NCBI GenBank assembly: GCA_023374025.1
Contig: SIJG01000112.1
Span: 394,061-458,060, forward strand
Direction: 5' to 3'
DNA length: 64,000 nt
Origin: Heterodera schachtii
Taxonomy: Eukaryota; Nematoda; Chromadorea; Rhabditida; Heteroderidae
Below are positions 47,967 to 61,667 of this stretch, one piece after another (within the stretch, counting starts at the first letter, position 1; each line of letters begins with the position of its first letter). The notes under the pieces are model-generated. The model searched no databases, was not told the origin of the DNA, and worked only from the letters and a program-made list of their open reading frames with translations. The position numbers were made by a program, and so were the translations under genes.

Positions 47967-48294
47967 GTTTTAATTTATTAATTTTCTTAATTATATTTTT
48001 ATTAGCTTTTTTTAATTTGTCATGAATTCCATATTTTTAAGTCGAATTCTTTAGCATAATTTTAAATTGTTAATGATTTTATTTTTATAAAAAGTTTTGC
48101 TTATTTTTGACTTCAATTTTTAACATTTAAATAGAGGTAAATAATTATAATTTTACTTATAAAACTTTCTTCTTTATTTATAGTTTAGTTTAGTTCCTTA
48201 ACGATTAAAAGATTTTTTATTAATTTTTTATTCTTCAAAATTCTTTCTCACTAAAATATAAATTTTTATTGTGTTTAATCTCTAGTATTTCCAG

Positions 48295-48353
48295 GCTATC
48301 TAATTATTGTCGTTGGCATTGAAAATTATCATTGCCGGATATTTAAATTTTAA
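48295..48353 (+). other. Candidate terminal exon (chain member 3)
   Basis: The acceptor TATTTCCAG ends at 48294. In the phase left by 47922-47966 it reads YLIIVVGIENYHCRIFKF, then TAA (48351-48353). AATAAA follows 85 bp later. The + strand T-richness ends here, which fits the end of a transcript. No family recognised. Confidence 0.3.
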
Positions 48354-48437
48354 CATTATTTGGAGTATTTCTATAAAGATAATTTTCTTCATCCAAAAAT
48401 TATTCAATGCTTATTATTAAAAAATTTTGAATTTTTT

Positions 48438-48443
48438 AATAAA
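48438..48443 (+). terminator. Candidate polyadenylation signal AATAAA
   Basis: AATAAA lies 85 bp after the candidate stop codon at 48351-48353, near a switch from T-rich to A-rich composition. AATAAA is frequent in such AT-rich DNA, so support comes only from position. Confidence 0.25.
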
Positions 48444-51400
48444 AGATATTCAAAATATTTATTACTCAATTCTTTATTAGTAAAATTAATAAATTGTTTT
48501 ACAAAATGAAGATGAGGTTGTCAATTAAGCAATTACTATCGTTTTCAAGAAATTGACTAAATAACGACACAATTTTTATGGAAGACTAAATCAGCGAATG
48601 CTCGAGTATTCAATCTCAAAATTATTATATTTTCTATAAACGAAAAAGGTAATAAAACTCAAAAATAAAGCAACTAGAAACTAAAGCGCCTTTACATTTG
48701 TAAAACTTAGTTTTCCTATTGTTCTTGTAAAAAAAGAATTAATGAAAAAAACCATTCACAATGAGGGTAATATCATTATTAAATCAAATAAATCACACAG
48801 AAAATTTTGCATATAAAAAATAGGAACAGATAAGTTTGAATAAAAAATAAATAAAATTTTAATGGTTAAAAAAACCTTCATATTAAATCTCAGCAAATGA
48901 TTGAAAAATTTTAATTTTCTTGTCAATTACGATTTAATTAAATATTGCAACATACAACTTAATCGAAGAAAGAAGCTCCTTTAATGACTTCGGATTAAAG
49001 TTAAGGAATAATTATAAATAATCATGGTCAAATATTCATAACCTATTAAATAAAACAGGAAGATGTATGAAAATAATAGAAATATAATTTTTAAAAAGTG
49101 CACTGCGCATGAATATTATTTCAATTCATTATTTTAAAATAATAAAATTAAGAAGTAAAAAGAAATTAAAATAATCTAAACTAAAAATAAAACTTGTTCA
49201 GATCACTCTTTCATAGTGATCGGGACACCCAAAATACACTAAAATTGAGAAAATTTTTGAAAAAAATCGCTAGGGGGTTGGAAAATTTTTCTGTAAAAAT
49301 GACTATATTCATCTGAAAGAGCACAAAATTCTTTACATTATGCAAAAAACGCAAGTCTCTAACGACTTACACCCGATGAAGTATGGGCACCTTAATTCGG
49401 TGTCTACAAAAAGTTGAACAAATTTTTTTGATTCTATTGGCAAAAGTATAATATCTTCAAAAATTGTCGATTATTTAATGATTAATTTTAAAAATCAGAA
49501 AATATTAAAAAAAGAAATCAAATTAGCATAAATATAAATTTTATAAAATAAAAATTAGAAAAATTTTCAAAGTGTTGTGAATAATTTGATAATTATGAAC
49601 TTTTGTTTTAGATATATTTTTTAGTATTTTTCAATATAATATGTTAGTTTTTTTCGCATAAATTTCTTTTAATTCTAATATTATTAGTTTATTAAATTTC
49701 TAAATATTATTTTCATTTTACAATTAAAAAAACTTAGTTCGTTTTAAACCTTTGTTAATTATTCAAACATTTTTTATGTATGCTTATTACTGAAAATTTT
49801 TAAAAATTTTGTTATTTTTGAAAACTGTTGTATTGAATATGTTAAAAATTAAATAGTTTTAGATTCATATCTTGGTCGCAACGCAGACATATATGGGTGC
49901 TTTAGTCGAGAATCAGACCAAGATATTTTTTAAATTAAAATTTATGACGATTTTTTCAGATTTAATTTGTAGAACTCAATAACACCCATATCAGATTTTA
50001 ATTGCAGATATTTAGCTCAATGTCATATGTTGGCACATACTTTTTTATTTAAAAAATTCTCAAAATTACTTTAGATTAAAAAACGCTTTCATAAAATATT
50101 ATTAATTTTTTCTTTCGACCTAATAAACCAAGATTACTATTTATTAATTTAGCTATTTTATAAATTATTAAAAATAAAAATTAGGGCTTTTATTGCATAT
50201 TATAATTAATAACAGATACTTATAACATATCGAAAAAACTTATCATTTAAAGTCTGAGGCTAATTACAAATTTGAAAAATAGATATTGTACAAGAATTTC
50301 CATCCGTTTGAGTTTTGTCGAAAATGTATTCATTGACCGATTTTAAATATAATATCCCCTGAAAATATAAGTTATAACAATTCATGTTTGTTTATAAAAA
50401 TAATGAATCTGCATAATATAAATCAGTCCACGCAAATATCACAGCTTATAACAAGATCGACGAAATATTTGGCATAAAAAGATTGAGTTAAATAACAAAT
50501 ATTTAATTTTTTTATAGCTGAAGCTTTTACTTAATGTTGTAGCATATTCTATGCTAATAATGCTAATAATTTATCAAATTTGCGAAAATTGCATTTTCTT
50601 TGTATTGTAGTGAAAATAGCTATTGTTTATTGGTATATTATTATGATTGTCTTTTGTTTTTTGAAAACTTTAATCATTAAAATACAATGTTTTTGTGTCA
50701 CAATTTCTAATAATTTAAAATTTATCAAACCATTTAAATTAAATTACAATCTTCAATTCAGTCACTATTTGAATGTAATAAAGTGAATTATTTAAGAAAT
50801 AAAAAAAATATATATAGCATTGCTCCATTATAGACTACTTAACTACATCAACGAATCAAGATAAACAACATAAATACAAAAAATCAAAAGATGATAAAAA
50901 TTTCGAAAAAAATATTATTGTGTCGAATTCAAAGCTACTTTACATTTGATCGAAACATTGTCATGAATTAGAGTCATTCATTTCTTTTGATGAAATTTTG
51001 CAATTTAAAAAATTAAGAAAAATTTTCGTTTTTTAAAGAATTAAATTTTATTAAAATTTATTTTTTTGATTTGTAATATTTTTAACAATCCAATGGTATT
51101 GGTCTAATAATAATTACATCCATCCATACTATTCACGAACAGCAATCGATTTGCGGTACAACATCCAACGCACTGCTTAATTAATTATGTAAGTAATTTC
51201 TAATATTTTTTCGTGATGTAGTTGGTAAGTCTTGTTTCGTTTCCAATGATTTCTTTAGTTGTGGTAAATTTTCAAATTATTTATCTATATGCTTTTTGAG
51301 TCGATGTTAATTTGTAAATCAAAAAATAGAGACTCTCTATTAAAAGAAAAATTGTTTGACAAAGGCTCATAATTTTGATATTATCCATTAAAGTATTAGA

Positions 51401-53899
51401 ATTTTGTTGTTGCAATTTTGAAAAAAATATGTTACTATTAATCGAAGATACAAACAAATAATTTATTGGATGGTAGATGAATTAAGGCAAAAAGATTCAT
51501 TTCTTTTCGAGCATTGCCGCGCCAAGAAAAAAACAGCATTGTACGAAAATTTCAACATTCTTTAAATTTCTTTATTTAGTTTGATCTAACACCAATTGTC
51601 GTAATATTGCTTAATGATGGTTATAAATTTAATTTATAAAAAGATTATCCAGCCTATTTATATCTTAATTAATTAATTAATTTTCTCTATATTTATTCCT
51701 TCAATTTATTATTCGTAAGATTGTTTTAATGGATAATAGAATTTTTATGAGCAGCATCAATGATTGAATAAGCATGATTATTTCTAATTAAAGTTACAAA
51801 GTCTGCATGAAAATTTTTCGAAAAAAATAATTAACAATAATAAATATCTGTAAAGATTATGGGTTGTTTTTATATTTTAATTTTATTGTTAATTTTTATA
51901 AAAATTTTATGCTTCAACATTATAACATAAATTATTTCGAAAATTTTTTAATTAATAAATCATCTGAATGAAAAGCAAGTAATGTATAACCATTACTTCA
52001 AAATTGGAATATGTTTTAATAATTTAATTAATTAATTTTTAAAATTTTTCAAATGTGTTTATTTAAGTTTTAATTTAATAAATGTTTATATGATATCATT
52101 TCTCCATGTGGTCCACTGTACAAATGCAGCCGAAATCTATTTTTCAATCGAAATTTGAATTAACATAATTACAACAAAATGGCAATATTTGTTAAATTTT
52201 CAAAAATTATAATTATTCGGGTCTTAAATACTTTTAAAAAGTTCAACATTAAAATATTTGTTTAATTAATCATTTAGCATGGTTTTCTTAATTAAATTTC
52301 CTGTTATAAAAATTATTTTGGTTAATCTGATTTTATAAGTTATTGTATATTTAATTGAAGAATAAATAATTAAATATTAATTATATCAAACTGAAAAAAT
52401 ATTTTCAATTACTAAAGATCAAGAGCATAAAAAATAAAAAATTTTTTTTTAATATGAAAAATAAGAAACAGAAAATTATTTTTTTACCTAAAACATTTTT
52501 TAGCCTCCGCTCGTAGCAGTCGTAGCCGGACACCTTTGCCAACAGAAATTATGTGGCAATTTTGTACGGGTTATATCAATTTTTAATTTATAAAATAACG
52601 AAAATTTTCATAATTAATGCAAATTCTATTAAAGTTTTTAAAGTGTATGCCAAACGCTGCAGAAATAAGACACATATTGATCATTTATGAATAATAATTG
52701 TTAAAATAAAATAATTGTGCGATAGTAAATTATATTATGCGTGTATAACTTTAATATAATTAATAATTTCAATGAATTATAAAATTAATTATCAAATTAT
52801 AAAAATTTTTTCATGAACTAATTTATTTTTTCAATAATTTTTATTAAAAGAAAGATAATTTAAAAAATGAGGTATGATCACTCATATATACGCAAAATTA
52901 TTATTAGGAATCAAGTATTTAAATGAAAAAATTTTTTAAAATATTCCTCGATATAACAATTAAAAAGTTAAAAATTTTTTAATAATAAAATTATATAATT
53001 TTTTCTATTAAAAGAAGATGTTATTCGTTTTAATGCATTTTTCTCAGTGATAATTTTATTTTTGCTTAAGACTTTTATATTTATGATTTATTTTAATTTT
53101 CTTATAGTTGAGCAAAGTTGAACACTGCCCTTTCGGACATAATAAATAATTTATAACAAGATTAAAAAAGATCCAATATATTAAAAATGTTAGAAAATTT
53201 TATTTTATCTTTTAATATTATTTATTATTTTCACTGTTAAAATTTTATAAGCAAAATGAAAAGGAAAAAACTTCGCAATTAATTAAAATTAATATTTTTA
53301 AACAAAACTATTATTAAATTTTCCTTTTGTTGTTGCTTTTTAAATAAAATATTATTTCAGTATAATCCAAGCGAATTTTTTTCTAGTATAAGATTAATTT
53401 TGTGCTTATTTCGCCATTTTTTGCGCCTTTTTTAAAAATATAATTTTTTCCTTGAAGTAATTTTGGAATTATTTATAAAATATAAGATTTACTTACCTAA
53501 ATAATTTAAATATGCTTTTCTGATAATAATTAATAATTTTTAATTATTTCACCTATAGTGGTTGAAAAACCAAATTTCTAACATAACTTTTGGCCTAGAA
53601 TTTGTTCAACAACGGTTTTAACAATTTAAATAAATATAAATAAACTAACTCCAATTGTTGAACTGTTCTTGAAGACTACCTTTTATAAATTATAATATTG
53701 AAGTCTAAATCGAAATTTTAAATTTCATATTTTATCTGAACATAAAATAAGAACAATTGTTGAAAGAACGAAGATTTAAAATCTTTTTAAGTTCAAATTT
53801 AAATGAAATTAATTAAAAATGTTATAGCTTGTTTTTAATTTAAGATTGTATTAATTAAATACAATTTGTCAGTTTATGTCAATTCACAATAAGTATAAT
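48444..53899. other. AT-rich gene-free stretch
   Basis: Mixed strand composition. A part at 49190-49420 is richer in G+C: a hairpin GATCACT-CTTTCAT-AGTGATC (49202-49222), then CGGGACACCC, CGCTAGGGGG, and later GATGAAGTATGGGCACC; TTGTTCA and TGAACAA flank it in inverted orientation, perhaps an old element. A small island lies at 52501-52563: CCTCCGCTCGTAGCAGTCGT, then a hairpin TTGCCA...TGGCAA. Another at 51165-51178 shares ACGCACTGCTT with 47133-47143. A (+) 68-aa frame at 50580 has no support. Confidence 0.4.
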
Positions 53900-54763
53900 G
53901 ATTCTAATTTGTGTGTGTATTTATAACCTTGTCGTCTTTGTCAACCACTGTGTTTATTTTAATATTTTGCGTTCCTTTGTTCTCTCTGTTATTATATTTT
54001 AAATGTAAAAGAGTAGTCTGTTTGTATTTAATATTAAAAACATGGTATTATATTGAACATTATTACTTTTTATATTATATGATTCTGTTTTGTTAAAATA
54101 TGGCTATTTTTATAATAGATTAATTTCGGTTATTTCAGTTAAATATATTTGCGTTTGGCATTATTAATTTATAAGTTGTTTTCATTAAAAAAATATGTTA
54201 CTTTAAATTTAATTTTAAGTCGAATTTTGGAAAATATTATTAAATAGTTCTTCTATCTTTGTTTGCATTGTTCGCATAATAAGACGGTTCTCCGTTGTTC
54301 CTTTTATCTCTTGAGATAAGATATAGAATTTAAGTTTTGTATGGTTTCTTCGTTGCACTGTCATTTTGGTGCAAAAAAGAATATAAATAGAAATTTTATT
54401 TTATTTTGTTTTATATTATGTAGAAAATAATTAATAACCATTTTCAAGTTCTTGTACTTTATATTTTATTTTTTTTAATTTTCAGACAACATTAATGACA
54501 TATCTTGTCATTCGATTTTGTTTTGTCTTCTTGTGTTTAACAAATCGATAATCTGATCTCTGCGCAATTACAGATTACGTATTTCTCGTTCTTGGTTTTA
54601 CTTTTCTTGGTTGCACAATTTTAGTTTTCCACAATCTATTGAGCCACTTCATCATAAAGCGTTAATGCAATTAAAATAAAAATTTATGAAATTTTATTTA
54701 AAAATTATCTTTTTGCTATTAGACTGAACAACCTAACGTTAAAGTTTTGCTTTTTTTACACAG

Positions 54764-54842
54764 ACGGCACAGAAAGCAGAAATCTTTGAAAGATAAAAAA
54801 AGAGCTTCAGATTTGAAGGAAATTAAAAATTTTGAACGAATG
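54764..54842 (+). other. Candidate exon encoding a basic segment
   Basis: The acceptor TTTGCTTTTTTTACACAG ends at 54763. The 79-bp purine-rich piece inside T-rich DNA reads RHRKQKSLKDKKRASDL, then KEIKNFERM, and is followed by GTGAAT. It is highly charged (nuclear or nucleolar-like). The frame runs open in both directions past the sites, but becomes hydrophobic and T-rich after the donor, as introns here do. No family recognised. Confidence 0.4.
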
Positions 54843-55874
54843 GTGAATTTCATAAATTTATTATATTACGTATATATTCTCTTGTTTTTATACGTGCAGA
54901 CCAACATGCATTTTCTCAGTTCATTATTGCGTTTTAATAGAATATAAATAAATATTATTTATTATAATATATATTTTTTAAAGTTTTGTTTTAATTCTTA
55001 TTTTTGGGATGAATATTTATTTATTTTTTTTTGCTTTCAAAGTATTTTGTCAATTAGAATTAGGACCTTTCTTGATGGTAAATCCTCAGCATATAAAAGC
55101 ACTTTATATTTTATAATTAACAATTTGATTATTCAATTATGCCTTAAACTCTGCCGAATACAGTGCAGGTCACTGATGCTCTTTGACTCTTTTACGGGCG
55201 GATTTGGTTTTTTTTTGCTAATATTGATCTGATATTTTATTATAAACTAAATAGTATTATTAGTTATTACAATTTGTTCCTCAATATGTAGAAATTAATA
55301 GAATTAAAATTTTTGTAAATAGTTGCTAAAATATTGCATTAAAAATTATATGTGTAATATTTTTTATATTTGAAATGTGTAAACTTATTTACCGGTCCAA
55401 ATCATCATTAAATCTTTTTTAAATTAATTTAAATGCGCTTGCTTGCTCTGTTATAAAATGAATAAAGATTGGGCTTCCTTACGCTGACGCACCAAAAAAT
55501 AAATAAATAATATAATTTTAACGAATTTTATTTATTTTTTTTAACTAGTTTCAATAAACTTTTTTGTTTTTCTTTCATTAATTATCCTTATTTATTATTA
55601 TTATGTTTATAAAAGAATTTAAATTTTAATTGATTTGAATATTGAGTGTTTCTTTTATAATAAGTAGAGTTTCCATTTTTCATTAACAGCTTTATTTTAA
55701 TAATTATTTCGCGTTTAAAAATGAACAAAAAATATTATTTTTTAATATTTTTAAAATTATTTAAAAAAATACTTTTCGGGTAATTTCTTTAATAAATAAT
55801 TAAGTAATTAATATATAATTGCTATTGTAATAGTTTTACCATTCAAATGAGATTAAGAATTTTCTATTGTCTAG

Positions 55875-56003
55875 GATCGCTTTGGAGACAGATTCAAGAA
55901 TGTTGGGTTTCATTCTTTTATAATATACAAACTAATACATCATTTTATTGAATTTTATCGGAACATAAATATTTTTAAATTTTTTTATAGTGTTATCATT
56001 TAA
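55875..56003 (+). other. Candidate exon or terminal exon
   Basis: The acceptor TTTTCTATTGTCTAG ends at 55874. Forty-two codons stay open from GAT to TAA at 56001-56003, beginning DRFGDRFKNVGFHSFIIYK. The first 30 bp are rich in G+C; the rest is AT-rich, so an early donor (GTTGGG at 55902) is possible. No family recognised. Confidence 0.3.
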
Positions 56004-56250
56004 GCTAATGGTAAATAAAGCTTAAATAGGTCTATTCTCAATCGCGTCACATTACGAAATGTTGACATGGTTTAGACGAAGACCATGAAGATTTTATCGA
56101 TTTGGTTTATAGTTATGGTAGAGAATGCATGAGTATGTATAACTTCTTTTAATATTTATATGGTTCTTTTACTGTAATTATACTTATAAACATTACTCAT
56201 TACGCATGTCGTTTAATAAAATTTATTAATTTTTAATATTATTATTATTA

Positions 56251-59200
56251 TCGTACTATAAGCTTTTTTGATTGTTTTATTACTTTATTTTAATTTATTT
56301 ATAAATGACTAACTCATTTTTTAAATTTTATTTATTCTGAAGAAATAATAATAAACTCAAATAAAACATATGTATTATGTAATTTATTTTATTTAATAGT
56401 TAAAATCAATTTTGTTCTCAATACCATATAATTGGAAACAATTGAATTTTGAAAATTTGAAAGAAATTACCATTTAATTTAATAAATTTCTAAAGTAATT
56501 TATAATTATTATACTTAATAAATCAGTCAAAAATAATTAAATCATATAGAAAATTATCATGATGGAATATAAATTTTTTTAATAAATTTTAAAGAAAGTT
56601 TTAAAAATAATTTTTTTTCCATTTTATTTTTCTTTTACAAGAACTAGCATCGAGATAAGTGTTACCAATTAGGAAATTTTAAACTTTTATTGAATTGTTT
56701 AAATGGAATAATTAACCAATTGAAAAAATTTTGGTGTTAAATTACAATAAATATATAAAAGCAAAAATAAATTAAACGATTTATTAAATATGACAGGAAA
56801 TTTCAATTAATAAAGCATAAAAATATATTAATTCATAAATATTTTATTTTCGACTTTATTATTCGAAAAATTAACTTAACTAATACTTACGCATGAAAGA
56901 ACCTAATTATTTAATTAATTGGTTGATATTTACTAATGAAAACAAAATTTTAATGAATTTATAACCTTGCAAAAAATTCATATTATTTCATTAAAACTTT
57001 AAAAACCGAATAATATAACAAATAGAATATAATATTTATTATTGAATAAAAAAATTAATCGAAAAGCATAGTAATGAACACAGATAAAAAAAAATTAATA
57101 AAGTCAATGTATAATACCATACATAAAATAAAAATAAAATGAGATTAGATGAACCACCACCAGTTCTGACCATAACTTTTGAAACTTTATTAATTTTTTG
57201 AAACTTAATTAAATATATATTATTTAAATATGCAAATTAAAATAAAATAAAAATTATCTTATTATCACAAATAATACAAATAGAAAATTATTTTCATAAG
57301 GAGGTATAACTTAAACATATTAAAATAAGGCAAACAACTAAGACCGAACGCTCTTATCGTACCGTCCTTTAATTGATTCGATCTCGAAGAAAATTAATTG
57401 CTTACAACAAAAAAAATACCAATAAATAACAGAAATTGTGGGGGACCAAAAAGATTTATTTATAATACGCTTATCTAGACAAATATTAAAAATAAATTAA
57501 AATAAATTTTTAATTAAAGCCAAATCTAAATTTCGTCAATCAATTATGTTTCGTAAACATTCTGCAAATAATGAAAGCTAAAAATATTCATAAGTGAATA
57601 AAAATTGTTAATTATTAAATATACGTTGAGTTTAGTTTTCAAGGTTTTCAATAAAGAAATACAATATTTATAAAAGATAACAATAAAAAATTAATATAAA
57701 AATAATTTCCATGCAATCTAATAGAATTCATTTTTGAAATATTTAACCAATATAAAATTGCATAACTATAATAATAAAAAATTATCGGTTATTAATAAAT
57801 TTTGGAGCATTTGTTCAATCATTTAATCAATTCAACTAAAAAACAGCACAAATTAGGTATATCCAGTTCAATAATTATAGCAAAGACATGTTTATATATA
57901 TTTGATATATAAATAAATAAACATAATAAAATTAGAAATAGAATATAACAATAAAATATTTAATATTTATTTAATAATATTCAAAAAACTTTATTTAATT
58001 AAAGCACAATATGCGAAAAGATAATAATATATAAAATTAAATTTAAGAATAAATTTATTCAAACATACAGAATTTTTACAAACAAGAAATTAAAAAGTTT
58101 AAATAATATTTATCTAACCCAATGATTAAAAATTTTATATGAGAAAAAATGGAAATGGTTTCATCAGTGACGACTAGACGTGGTTCGCAAGTTAATTTTA
58201 AAGTATAACAAAACCTATTTCTTCAAAAATTACTTGAATTTTGATAATAATATATAAATATAGTCAGTGTGTAAAATTATGCAAATATATACCTAAACTT
58301 AATACAAACAAAAATATTTATTTTTTAAAACCAAAAATCTATATTACTTAAAATGTGTAGAAAATTATTCGGGATTCATAAATATGGATAATTTAAACAC
58401 ACTACAAACGACTAAAAACTCTTTTAAATTTAGTGAATGTACGAAAAAATTTTCAACTCTAAAATAGCGTTCGAAAACGTATACAAATTAATGAACTGTA
58501 TATTAATCTTGCAGAGAGTTTCTCAACGGTGTTTTGTAAAATTCGTTTTGTCGTACAAAAGTTCAATATCGTAGAATTTCACAATTATATTTTAAAAATT
58601 ATAGATCACTAATTGACTGACTAACTTATTCAACAACATAGCCAACTTTATATAAAAATTAATGACTCTATAAATGAAAAAGGGTTCAAATATTAGTATA
58701 ATTCATAAAACATTCTCAGAAAATAGAAATGGAGGACCTAGCATGCGAGAAATAAATATCAAATAATTTAAAATATGCTGATGTAAGAATAAAAAACAAA
58801 ACAGAAAAAATTATTTTTTAATCCTAATTCAGTATCTATCCATTGAAATGGGTGGAATTCATGCATATTTAGACCAATAATTTGAAAAACGTCAAACCTC
58901 TTCGCTACAAATACAAATTCTAGTAAAAGGCACAAGTTGAACGAAATTATGATAAAAGAAATTAAATTCGATTTAAAATTGAAGAAAATTAATTTTATTA
59001 TTATTAAAAGCTTTCATTTATATCAATGTTTAAAAGAAAATTTTATAAACTATTTTTTAATTTAATTAGAATCATTTAAAGCTCCTTATGATAAATTACA
59101 TATTCAAAACTAAATAATAATTGTGTCATAGCCACGGCTAAGACATGAATAGTTGAATTTTGTGTTGTAAAATTGTGAATGGTTTAGTATGGTATTTTTT

Positions 59201-61174
59201 TCAGAATATTGAAAAGAATCATTCAAAAAAAACAGCCAGTAATTATTGGTGTGATTTAATTTAGAAATCTTTTCAATTTTATTACTTAATAGATATCATT
59301 TTATTATCGAACTAATGAAAATTGTATTTATTTAACTATTGTTTTTTATATATTCTTTTAAATTTTTATTGCTATCTTTCGTATTAAATCTTTTTCAATT
59401 GTAAATTTTATTAGTTATTTATTTTGCCTATATATATTTTTCTATTGTACAAGTTCGCATTATAAGTTTACTCTAGCTCAAACTATTTTCGTTATAAATT
59501 GGAATTTTAAAACTTTGTTCTTTCAAACTTAGCCAGATATTAAAACTTTTATTATGCAGAAAAAATGAAATAACTTTTTATTTTAATATTTATTGTCGAA
59601 TTTAATTTCAACTAAATTGCAGTTAAAATATAATATTTTCCAAAAATTATGCTGGAATATTTTTGAAAATTAAAAATGACTTTTATTTGATTTATAAGGT
59701 ACAATTGGGAAGAATTGATATTTTAATATATACATTATTTATCAATAACAATGAAGAATTATTGATGCAAGAACTAAATAAATATCAAAAGCCTAAATGA
59801 TTACACAAATTAATTGAGCCTAAAAAAATAAATGATATACAGGGTCATTTGTGAAATAAAAATTAACAGAGTTGTTAAGAAATAATTTTCATTGTAACTA
59901 TTTAAATAAAAATAAATTATAATCATCTTAAATGAGGAAACAACACTTGTAATCAATTCTGCAAGTACGTGTGATATCGTTTAATAAAATTCTTATATGA
60001 TACTTTAAATGATTAAATTTGCTATATAAATTTTAAATTAAATTTGACAATAAAATTATTTAATGAAATTTTAAAAAACTATTATAAAATTTTTTAAGTG
60101 AATATTTGATTTCATCATTTATTAAATAATATAATATTATTATCTTTTCTCGTTTTCTTCCTGCATATTTTTTCAAACTTACAGATAAAAATATTTAACT
60201 TTTTTATTTAAACCGAACTCCCTAACCCGGATTCAAATAAAAAGTCGTTAATTCATTTTTTACCAAAATTCACATTTATTGCACAAAACTGGTTCTTAGG
60301 GGTTTTCAGGGTCGAAAAACCTAATTCTAGTATCTATTTCGACCATTCCGTATCCCGGACCCGCTTTCGAACCAAAAATAGAAAATACATTTTATCATTG
60401 CTTTAATAAAGATTATTAAACTATTTAAGAAATTTATTTCGAGATTAGAATTAAGAGTAATAATAATAATAATTACGAAAGAACCCAATTGTGTCCACTG
60501 CTCAAAGCAATAAGTTAAAAGATGCCAAAATTTATAAAAAGATTATTTAAACATTTTATAACATAATATTTTTTGAGAGAAACCTTTATCAAACAAAACA
60601 CAAATAATAGTTAAAACTCCGCTATATTTGAGTAAATAATTAAATGATTATGACCTTAATCCCAAATAATTTAAGCAGAATGGAACTCATCTTATAATTA
60701 AAAATTACTTTAAAATAAATTGAAAATAGCATTCGGCATTTATTTACAAAAGTTAATTTTTATATTATCAAATTGCAATACTTTATCACGTAATAATATT
60801 TTAAAATGTTAAACCGATGGCATTTAATATTTATACCATTTATATAATAAACTAATCAACCTTTTCAAATTAGATCATAATAAAGCAAGACATTAATGAA
60901 GATTACTTCTAAACAGAGCGATAAAGGTATACTGACATAACCAATAAAATCTCCAATGGTAGAATTATTATTCAATAAAACAAAGAAATATAATTATGGA
61001 AAAACAATAAACAAATCAACCTAGAAGAGGTTGAAATAAAATGCGCTTAGTACAATATTATAACGTAAACAAAGAAAAACAAAACAATCTAAATTGCTAT
61101 ATCCGGTTACAATGAAATAAAAATTAAAGGGTTAAAAAATAAAATAAAAGGTTGATTAATCAGGTCATTATCAA
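56251..61174. other. A-rich gene-free stretch
   Basis: A-rich on the + strand, so any genes with T-rich introns would be on the minus strand. Minus-strand islands include one read from 57378 (DGTIRAFGLSCLPYFNM) and one from about 57172 (TGGGSSNL); acceptors are poor. A mariner-like end near 59836 is noted elsewhere. No RNA gene seen. Confidence 0.4.
60224..60375 (+). repeat. Relic of the shared MITE core
   Basis: CCGAACTCCCTAACCCGG near 60214, AACTGGTTCTTAGGGGTTTT (about 60287), then CATTCCGTATCCCGGACCCG (about 60344) follow the order of the core in the 10707 and 34754 elements, with heavy divergence. No ends or TSD seen. Confidence 0.5.
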
Positions 61175-61288
61175 TAGGGCGAGGATTTTTAGTGGCAAAA
61201 AACCCCAAAATATTAACTAAATAGTGACCAAAAAATATTGAACGAAAAAGTTCCAAATTTAGGGATGTAATTTTTAAATAGCTGTTTT

Positions 61289-61667
61289 GGCGCTAGTCTA
61301 AAAGAGGTCCATTTTGAATTTTTTTGCACTTTTTTTTTGGTCAAATTTTTTTTTGTTTTTTTACACATAATAATGAATATTAAGTATCAATAGCATAATT
61401 ATGGTGAATAAAAATATATTCACGATTCTTATCCAAAAAATTTTTACAAAACGAAAGGGTCCCTCCCTATGGTTTTTGATAAAATGCAAAATCTATTACT
61501 TTATAACTAGCGCCAAATTTGCTTAACAGGCCCAAATAATTGTCATATTCGTGATCAGCGACCTTTAAAACCCACGGGTACTTGTTTCAGGATTTTTAAA
61601 TAAATAAAAATTCGATCAAAAAAAAAGTGCAAAAAAATTTCAAAATGGACCTTTCTATACTAGCGCC
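61289..61667. mobile_element. Foldback hAT-like MITE with ~65-bp inverted repeats and perfect TSD
   Basis: The left arm GGCGCTAGTCTAAAAGAGG... and the right arm inverted GGCGCTAGTATAGAAAGG... stay alignable for about 65 bp, including TCCATTTTGAA and TTTTTTTGCAC. GCTGTTTT flanks both sides (61281-61288 and 61668-61675). The loop holds TTCGTGATCAGCGACC (about 61549), the inverse of the core in the 10707 element. Nested inside 61175-62473. Confidence 0.9.

Larger units (their letters stand above)
53900..56250. other. T-rich stretch with exon-like islands on +
   Basis: T-rich on the + strand. Apart from the two candidates listed (54764, 55875), a piece after TTTAATTTTCAG (54486) reads TTLMTYLVIRFCFVFLCLTN, and one after TTTATAG (56111) reads YGRECMSM. 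A 61-codon frame at 55047-55232 includes an island richer in G+C (55145-55205). All are weak. Confidence 0.35.
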
